DNA from: an uncultured Victivallales bacterium
Lineage (GTDB): Bacteria; Verrucomicrobiota; Lentisphaeria; Oligosphaerales; JAFGRS01
Direction of reading: 5' to 3'
NCBI GenBank assembly: GCA_903837355.1
Contig: CAILUI010000260.1
Span: forward strand, 1 to 64,000
Length of the DNA: 64,000 nucleotides
Shown: positions 53,401 through 60,600 of the stretch, one piece after another
How positions within the stretch are numbered: position 1 is the stretch's first letter
Layout: each line of letters begins with the position of its first letter
Position numbers and translations under genes: made by a program
Notes under the pieces: model-generated
The model's database searches: none
The model's input: the letters and a program-made list of their open reading frames with translations, nothing else
What the model was told of the DNA's origin: nothing

Positions 53401-54566
53401 GCTGCCTGACCGATACCGCAGGGACGGTGACTGACACCTACACCTACGACGCCTTCGGCAGGCTGAGCGCCCGGCAGGGTACCTCCGCCAACCCGTTCCT
53501 CTATACGGGCGACGAACTGGACCCCGTCTCCGCCCTCTACTACCTGCGCGCGCGCTACTACGACCCGAACACCGGCCGCTTCCTGGCGCACGACCCCGGC
53601 GGCACCAGCCCCACGCGCCCGGCGACGTACCACCCGTACCTCTACGCCGAAAACAGCCCGGTCTCCCGCGTCGATCACACCGGCGCGATCTGGGACATGT
53701 CCAGTATGATGACCGCAGTGAGCGTGCTGAGCATACTCACGACGGCCAATGCCATACTCATCTCCTCCGACTGGCACCCCTTCAGCTCCCGGGCCGTCTA
53801 TGATGGCATCAATGACGACAGCGGCATCGAGAACCTGCAACGCCCCCTCGATCAACCCAGCTTCGGCGGCTCGTGGTTACAGATGGGATCCTCGTACTCC
53901 TGGGACCTGCTCACGGCCCGAGGGGCCGGCTCGATCGTCGTCTCCCGTGCCTTGCCCTGGGAACTCAAGGTCGCCACCAAACACCGCACCGTCGATGCCG
54001 CCGTCCTCACCAGCGGCAACTACTTCACCGGAATGATGGCGGTTCGCGATCCGGTCACCCTCTTCGCCCGAGCGTTCACGGAGGCCGGAGCCCCCTCAGA
54101 CTACAGCGAGGAGACGGCCGCCACGGTCGAGGACGTGATGGATTCGGTCGTCAATGCCTACCCCTTCCTGAGGCTGCGGAAGCCCACCGCCGGCTTCTCC
54201 GTGGGCATGGGGCTGATGACGACCCGCGACGCCTACAGCTCGTCCACCCTGGACGGACTCTCCGTGGGGTTTACCGGCGGCATGTCGAGCAGTGCCGGCC
54301 TCGTCAGCATGGGCCTCTCGCTGGGCGCCGCGCTGGGCGTCAACGCCGGCCCGTCCTTTACTGCCGGGGACGTCTACAATGGTGCCTGGACCATCGGGGT
54401 CAATCTCAGCGGCGGGGCCTCGATCGGCGGCTCGTTCTCGTACTCGGATGGCAACGCCGGGGTCTCGGGGCCTGACCTGGAGTGGGGAAACTCGTGGTCC
54501 GTCAGCTTCACCGCCTCGTACGCCCTGCGCGAATGGCGCTTCCTCCCGAAAACCAGCAACCCATGA
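47406..54566 (+). CDS. Giant exported RHS/YD-repeat protein 2
   Basis: The 2386-aa paralogue of the RHS protein at 31260 has the same order: a signal anchor (LWGAILLATAVLVQSLG), about seven FG-GAP units (about 68-405, e.g. ADLDGDGDLDLILAE), PKD/Ig and cadherin-like domains, RHS start CIIRSYDSQNKRKGDFGIGW and YD repeats. The RHS core is YTGDELDPVSALYYLRARYY, then VDHTG (D2090). The usual DPxG boundary thus reads DHTG. The unique tip of 293 residues starts with hydrophobic helices and ends in a glycine/serine-rich, alternating segment (SVGMGLMTTRD onward) that could form beta-strands, closing in REWRFLPKTSNP. The start at 47406 follows GGGAGG; 47448 behind GGAGGA is equally possible. PKD gene 2 begins 61 bp downstream. 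Confidence 0.9.
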   Translation: MASRGLSVSGGTAPMSHVDIPAVVSSDPSRLASLWGAILLATAVLVQSLGGQPYIDATAAHLPARIDTSYRVAAADVDDDGDLDLLVAAAGQCRLLLNDGHGTFADGTATSLPPGGDTILAAAFADVDADGDPDLFLASFHGRDRLLINSGTGAFLDVSAARLPATALQTVALAVGDLDGDGDPDLVSVVRGGANRVFINTAGNFSDETRARLPADSERHTTAALFDADGDDDLDLFIGVERGQSRLYSNNGVGVFSDTTATALPQIARSTLHAASADLDGDGDLDLILAEGPDGARLLSNHGTGGFIDESPGRLPALVAFPIQAIPVDADVDDDTDLLLVGPGQNRLLLNDGAGQFTDATPTGLPADEERTYGATAADLDGDLDPDLILARPQAQNRLWLNALAAPRARLTVVPAVVEVGSPVNIALQTFAENGIAATTLLVNGAPLALVGGTAQYTPVTAGPYVVQASARDALGHDSAVHTAHFSAVANLVPVVNAGPNGNVFRGQTFSSAGAFADPGAGPWTATVDYGDGSGEQPLALAGDKTFGLNHGYDQFGTFAVTVRVNDGQATGLDTAQVTVRSRPPLVAAIPGQVAQAPMPFAAIRLDDYVADPDHADAEIAWQVTGSTVLQVNIDAERVAHLSYPADARVTETLTFTATDPLGEAGASSASFTVAETISDYLRPVVTVTATPVSAAPGATVTLTVAATDDSPIVYQRLVVGGVPVTLAPNGTAGYTSALPGVFLAEATAMDAAGNQGYATTQIRFLTPGDTTPPVAEITTPTSLSEVSEQVQIVGTATDANFMRYTLAHAASGDSNSIPFASGTTPVSAGVLGTLDTSRLRNGSYDVRLTVEDTSGNLSSSVRRILAVGPLKPGLARLRFVDLNIAGVGVDLCIIRSYDSQNKRKGDFGIGWAMGLNDFHIHESAPLGTGWSMSVTGGAFTIYRLNEDEPHYVVVRYPDDSVETFRLNATPLSNLWGTSWDVTVSFLAEAASRSTLAAVGDNLVTVTPGPGQVQLEKWGFAGLYDPQRYRLTTRHGYTYVIHKATGVESVRDPRGNTLTIGPTGVTHSCGRSVQFTRDAQGRITTITDPLGNTLGYEYDAYGDLVAYTDPLGRVTRFIYDSQHNLLDLIGPTGQRDLQQQYDAAGRLVAITSPEAGRSELDHDPAARTETIRDALGRVTRYAYDALGNVTSVTDPLGNTATFTYDADGRLTQETDPMGHAWIYGRDANGRATTLTTPDGGTFALGYDGNGQISAVTNPLGHREEWLYDRDGQLTAVKDPLGNTRSWTYDADGHLTAVTDALGNVTRYQYNSHGDRTQVVFPGGHELNLTYNANGDLTGTTTERTLANGTKSTVTTGIEYDGLKRPTARTRPGNRRYQYRYADSGRLQSIITPEGTPISSVRRGAPDEIISERPGVGNRVTRYTPTGVPSRTTDRVGRTTQYTYDLRDSLTRLTRPSGETVQMAYDDAGRTRQITYPSGLAVALDHNATGQLTGVALPDGRRSDFVYDGAFHLASATDAAGRTTRNQRDAAGRVTRLELPDGATWDVDYDANGRAVAATAPNGSTIAYAYDVRGRLVSVTDALGGTTTYGYDEVGNLISITDAAGQLTLCEYNDAGQMTRRTLDLGMSESWSYDERGRPATHTDFAGRVVTYAYHAVGGLAEMRCSDGSVTALTVLASGLVSSSTDAAGTATFEYDNADRLVRETNPDGQAVTYTYDGGGRLATLESVAGRVAYTYDAEGRMTTVTDPDGGLTQYTYNAVGKLAGVSLPNGVIGGFTYDLRDHPLLVEYRAPGGAVLASYAYTYDEGGRVTRVLEADGRQVHYTYDALDRLTAEQVTDPGMPPRLVSYTYDEVGNRLTRTDAGSTTSYTYDTNHRLTRAGDASFTYDANGNLTGMDDGHGRILTYLYNGWGQLTGVTESTGPTTRRVDMTYSSGQRLGLAVDETDVRRYVVSTNGPYPRVLAELDGAGNLTAGYVYGHGPIRRHGGTDRYYVQDAGESVRCLTDTAGTVTDTYTYDAFGRLSARQGTSANPFLYTGDELDPVSALYYLRARYYDPNTGRFLAHDPGGTSPTRPATYHPYLYAENSPVSRVDHTGAIWDMSSMMTAVSVLSILTTANAILISSDWHPFSSRAVYDGINDDSGIENLQRPLDQPSFGGSWLQMGSSYSWDLLTARGAGSIVVSRALPWELKVATKHRTVDAAVLTSGNYFTGMMAVRDPVTLFARAFTEAGAPSDYSEETAATVEDVMDSVVNAYPFLRLRKPTAGFSVGMGLMTTRDAYSSSTLDGLSVGFTGGMSSSAGLVSMGLSLGAALGVNAGPSFTAGDVYNGAWTIGVNLSGGASIGGSFSYSDGNAGVSGPDLEWGNSWSVSFTASYALREWRFLPKTSNP

Positions 54567-54627
54567 CGCGAACCCGCAGTCCAGCGCAGAGCGCAGCGTG
54601 CCAATGCAAGCGGCGTGGAGCATGCGT

Positions 54628-57600
54628 ATGATCAGGATACCTCGCCGAAGGGGTGCCAGGAACGCGCTGGCCGCGGCCAGCGCGGTGGCCTGCAGAGGGC
54701 TCGTGCTCGCCGCGCTGGCTGGCCTGCCCGCGGCGCGGGCGCAAAGCCTCGGCGCCGCGGACGGCAGCTTTGAGAGCGGCCTGGTCGGCATGAACACCAG
54801 CGGCAACGTGCGCGTCGTGACCGCCCTCGGCATACTGCGGCCCACGCACGGCCACCAGGCGGTGCTCCTGACCACAGCGCCCAATGCCGGTGCAACCCCC
54901 GGCAGCGCCCATGGCGCCACCGTGAGCCTCGCCAACCTCACCGTGCCGGCGGCGAGCGCCACCCTGCGCGCCGACGTCAGCTTCCTCACCAACGAGCCGG
55001 ACCCGGCCTACACCAACGACACCCTCACCATCGTCCTGCGCCACAACGCCACGGCCGTCGAACAAACGCTCGCCACCCTCGATACCTTTGCGCTGTTCCA
55101 ACCGGCGCCCTGGACCGGCTACCGGATGCAGACGGGCCTCCTCTCGATCCAGGCCGATGTCACCGCCTGCGCCGGCAACGCGGACAGCTTCACCCTCGAA
55201 CTGCGGCTCAACGATGTCGGCGACGGCCGCGTCGACTCGGCAGCTTTCGTCGACAACCTGCGCTTCGCTGCCGCCGGCACGCCAGTGGCCCGCGTCAACG
55301 TCGAGTACGCTCAAACCACCGCAGACCAGCCCATCTGGTTGAGCGGCCTGGACTCGACCGACGACGGCACCATCGTCGAGTACCGCTGGGACTTCGGCGA
55401 CGGCCGCCTGGCCACCGGCCCGGCCGGCAATATCCCCTATCCCGCAGACGGCATCTACCAAGGCACTCTCACCGTCACCGACAACGACGGCAACACGGAC
55501 ACGGACACCTTCATCGTCCAGGTCGGCCCGGTCAACCACGCGCCCGAGATCGTCTCCGCTCCGGTCGTCGCCGTGGCCCTCGGCATGACCTACCGCTACT
55601 CCGTGCTGGTCGACGACCCCGACGTCCAGTTTGGCGACACTTTGACCTTCGCGCTGGACGCGGGGCCAGCCGGGATGGCCCTCGACCCGCTCACCGGCGC
55701 TGTCACCTGGCTCGTGCCGCCGACGGCCAGCGGCGAATACACGGTAACCGTCCGCGTGCTCGACAGCCTCGGTCTGACCAACACGCAAACCTATGCCCTG
55801 GCCGTTGTCGTGCCGAAGCCCTTCATCGTGGTGACTGACGACGGCGGCAGTATCTACGTGGCCGAGAGCAACGGCGATGGCACCTGGTCCGCCTTCCGGC
55901 AGGTCTCGAGGATGGCCACGTATCTGCGCGGCGTCGCCAGCGCCGACTTCAACAACGATGGCACGCTCGATTTCGTCACGGGCGCGCCGGCCGCCGCCGC
56001 CGACACCTACTACCTCTTCCTCAACGACGGCACGAACCAGTTCCGCAATCTCGGCGTCGTCGGCAGCGGCGCGCCGGGCAGTGGCTACCTGGAGGACATG
56101 GCCGCGGGGGATTTCAACCACGACGGGAACATGGATTTCATCGCCAACACCCACGGCCGCGCCACCCATGTGGCCCTCGGCAACGGGCGCGGTGGCTTCA
56201 CCATCACAACCCTGACTCTGGGCGCCACCAGCACCTACGGCCGCGGCCTGGACGCTGCCGACGTCAACCACGATGGACACCCGGATTTCGTCCGCGGCCT
56301 CTACAGCTCCGGCCAGACCACCACCTACATCGGCAACGGCACCGGGACCTTCACCGCGGCGGCGTCCCCGCTTGACCCCGGGTCGGAACCGTACGGCGTC
56401 GTCGCCGCCGACTTCAACCGCGACGGACACCTCGACATCATCGCCGGCGAGGGCAGCGGCGGAGCCGTCTACTTCTACGCCGGAACCGGTGCCGGGACCT
56501 ACGCCGCGGGCGTCCTGGCCTTCGATCTCAACCAGACCTGCTCGCTCGACAACTTCGACTTCAACAGCGACGGGAACCAGGACCTGGTGGTCGCCGTGCC
56601 CGGCGAGAAAAAGGTCAGCTTCTACCCCGGCAACGGCAACGGCACCTTCGGCTCTGCGGTACTGATCAACGCCACCGTGACCGGCTCCGCCTGCTACGGC
56701 CTGTCGGCGCCGCCGACGCTGGGCTCGGCCAGCGACCCGGTTGCGCGGATCACGCCGCCACTGACCGCGGTCCCCAGCGCGACGCCGGTGAACCTGAGCG
56801 CGAGCACCTCGACCGATGCTGGCACCCTCGTTAGCTACGCCTGGGACTTCGGCGACGGCACGACCGGCAGCGGCATCGACGTGGTGCATTCCTACCCCGC
56901 CGGCGAAGGCCGCTACCTCGTCCGCTTGACCGTCACCGACACCGCCGGTTACCGCGCTATCGCCACCGCAGTCGTCAGAATGCTCGGCGCGCTGCCGGAC
57001 GCCGTTGCCGGCGGTCCGTACACCTTCGGCGAGCAGTATGCCACCTGGGGCACCTACACGGTCCCCCTCGACGGCAGCGGGTCAACCGATGATGGCGTCA
57101 CACCCCTGGAGTTCGCCTGGGACCCGCACAGTGCCTTCACCGAGGGCTTCGACTTCTTCATGCCCAATCCGTACGTCTGGCTGACCTCAACTGACGTCTG
57201 GGTGGCCGGCGGCGAGGGCGTGGTCCGCGGCAACCGCAGTTGGGGGCAGCGCTACCTGGTCAGCAAACTGACCTTCCCCAGGGTCCCCGATGACCGTTTC
57301 CGCGCCCGCGTTCGCGTCACTCGTACCTCGGCTGCGGCCGTGCCCAACCTGGCCTGGGGGCTTGAGCCGGACGATGCCGCGACCCACAACACCGCCGCCT
57401 TCCTGTACGGCATCTCCTTCAACAGCGGCAAACTCTACGTCTATGAGGACGGCACCCAGCGGACGACCCCCTTCACCTTCCTCGAAAACACGGACTACGA
57501 CCTCCGTCTGGACGTCAAGCCCTGGGGCGCGGCCTACTACTACCGGCGAACCGGGACCACGGACTGGTCGCCGCTGTACGACTCGTCCCTCAGCGCTGCC

Positions 57601-60600
57601 TCGCCGTTCCGCCTCTCCCTCACCGTTTACGAAGGCACCGTCTACCTCGACGACGTTGCCCTCTCGGGGCACCCGCTCGAGGGCGCCAGGCCGATGGCCG
57701 TCTACTACCGCGGCGGCACGTACCCGCTCGGCCTGACCGTGACCGACGGCGTCCTCCAGAGGGCTACCGACAGCACCACGGTAAGCCTGATCGGCAACGC
57801 GCTGCCGGTGGCTCGCCCCGGCGGACCCTACGCCCCAGAGGAGTCCCGAGCCGCCTGTAACCAGTGGACGGTCCCCTTCGACGGCACCGCCTCGTCGGAC
57901 GATGTCGGCCTGGCCTGGTACCAGTGGGACTTCGGCGATGGCTCGCAGGACAGCGGCCCCGCGCCGACGCACACCTACGCCGCCGGCGGTACGTACACCG
58001 TCACCCTCACGGTCTACGACCATGCCCTGCAGGCGCACACGGCAACGACCACCGTAACCACTACCCCCGGAACGCCGCCGGTCGCCGCCCCGGGTGGCCC
58101 CTACGCCTTCGACGAGAGAACCGCCAGCGCCGGCCAATGGACAGCGACCTTCGATGGCAGCGGCTCACGCGACGATAACGGCATCTGCGACTACGCCTGG
58201 ACCTTTGGCGACGGCGCTTCCGGCAGTGGCCCCGCGCCCACCCACACCTATGCCGCGCCCGGCCTCTACACGGTCACCCTCACCGTTCGCGACCATGCCT
58301 TCCAGAGTCACACGGCGGCCACCACCGCACACATCCTGCAGAACGACCCGCCCCTGGCGGATCCCGGCGGACCCTACTACATCGACGAGCACCAGGCCTG
58401 GCAGGGCGAGTGGACCGCACGCTTCGACGGCAGCGGCTCGACCGACGACGTTGGCCTGTGGACCTACGCATGGAACTTCGGCGATGGCGGCACCGGCAGC
58501 GGCATGTCCCCGGTACACCGCTACACCGCCCGTGGCGCCTACATCGTCAGCCTCACGGTGACCGACCACGGCCAGCAGACGCACACGCTGACCACCCAGA
58601 TCACGGTCGCCGCGAACGCGCTGCCCACGGCCGACGCGGGCGCTGACCAAACAGTCGAGGTCGGCATGCCCGCCACCCTCGACGCCCGCGACTCCAGCGA
58701 TGACTTCGGCCTCATGTCCACCACGTGGAGCCTCCCCATGCAGCCGTTCCACGTCGACTTCGACAAGGGCGCCCTCGCCTACGACCTCGGCGTCTGGGGA
58801 ACCGCGGTCCACGCCTCCTTTGCCGATGGCCAAGCCGTGCTGACCGCCGGCACTACCTACAACAACAGCCGGCTGCTGACCCGCTACAACTTCCCCCGGC
58901 GGGCCGGCGACGTCTATACCGTCACCTTCACCCCGCGCGGCACCTCGGCCTCCCGGTCGCTCGTCTGCGGCCTCCAGGATAGCCAGAACAGCACCGGGCC
59001 GGGGAGCCTTGAGTACGGCGTCGCGCTCAACAGCAGTCACCAGATCACCGCGTATGCCAGTGGGGCCTCCAGGGGCGTCGTGGGAACCTACAGTGACGAC
59101 GTCACCTACGACCTGCGCCTCGAACTGACCGCCGGTGGCGCACGTCTCCTGTGGAAACCGGCCAGCGAGACCGCCTGGGCCCTGCTCTACACCGCCACCA
59201 CGCTGGTGAGCGGACCGTTCCGCCTGGTCGCCGCCACCAACGCTGGCGAGTGGGGCGTCACCGCCATGTCCGGCCCGCCCGCGGCCGACATCGGCCCCTA
59301 TCCCGTCCGCCAGACCCAAGCCACCTTCGACACCCCGGGCGCCTACACCGCCACCCTCACGGTCCAGGACCATGCCCTGCAGACCAGCACCGACACGGTC
59401 AGCATCCGCGTGGTCAACGGCAATGCCCCCATCGCCGACGCCGGTGGACCCTACCTCACCAACGAGGACATCCCCACCCGCCTCAATGCCCGCTCGTCGG
59501 TCGATGACTACGGCATCCAGTGGTATGACTGGGGCTTCGGCGATGGCCAGAGCCAGCTCACCCGTAACCCCTGGATCGACCACCGCTATGCCACCGCCGG
59601 CAGCTACACCGTAACCCTCACCGTGACGGACTTCGCTGGCCAGACGTCCACTGACACCGCCGCCGTCACCGTCAGCCCGGCGCCGGTCGTCGCCTGCGTG
59701 CCCTGGCAGTTCGTCGCCGACGACGAGGTCCCCCACGATACCTGGAGCGGCAAGGAGGCGGTCCTGAAGGCGGTGGCCTGGTCCAAGCACCTGCCGCTGA
59801 CCTATGTCTGGGACTTCGGCGATGGCTCGGCCACCGCCACCGGCACGGTGGCCACCCCCCGCGCCATCGAAGCCCGCCACACCTACACCGGCGTCGATGG
59901 CCAGCCCTGCGTCGCCACCCTCACGGTCACCGATGCCGACGGCCGCAGCGCTACCGACCGCTACCTGCTCCGCATCCGGCAACGCACCATAGACAGCGAT
60001 ATCAACATCGCCATCGACAGCGGACTCTGGTGGCTCCACAAGCGCCAGACGCTGGAGGCGTTCGCCGTCGGAACGTACGGCAATGCCGCCATCGACCTGG
60101 GGTACTGGCTGCGCGGCACCAACGCTTCGGGCTACAGGGCTGCGCCGACCGCCTCGGCGGTCCAGGCCTTCCTCGTCAACGGCCACCTCGAACACCGTGA
60201 CGTCCGCGCTGACCCCTATGTCGAGACCGTGACCCGCGCGCTGCACTACCTGCCCCACTTCCTCAACCCGACGGGAATCGCCCCCCAAACGCACGGCGAT
60301 CCCGACACCAACCGCAACGGCCTCGGCCTCACCATCCGCACTGGCACCGGCTACAGTCCCGGCAGCCAACAGTCGTACGAAATGGGCATGATCATGGATG
60401 CCCTCGTCGCCTCCGGCAGCCCGCTAACCTGCGCCGTTACCGGCCCCCTCGGCGTCGTCCACCGCAGCACCCGCGACCTGCTCACCGACTGCGTCGACGC
60501 CTGCGCCTGGGGACAGGATGACGCCACCGGCCTTGCCGGCGGTGGCTGGCGCTACGGCTCCAATGGCGGCAGCGACAACTCCTGCAGTCAGTGGCCCGCC

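Noticed and set aside
50385-53855. Very long open frame on the minus strand (over 1100 codons)
   Set aside because: It lies wholly antisense to the RHS gene. YD-repeat codons in GC-rich DNA suppress stops on the opposite strand. The translation is low-complexity Val/Gly/Ala/Arg with no recognisable domain.
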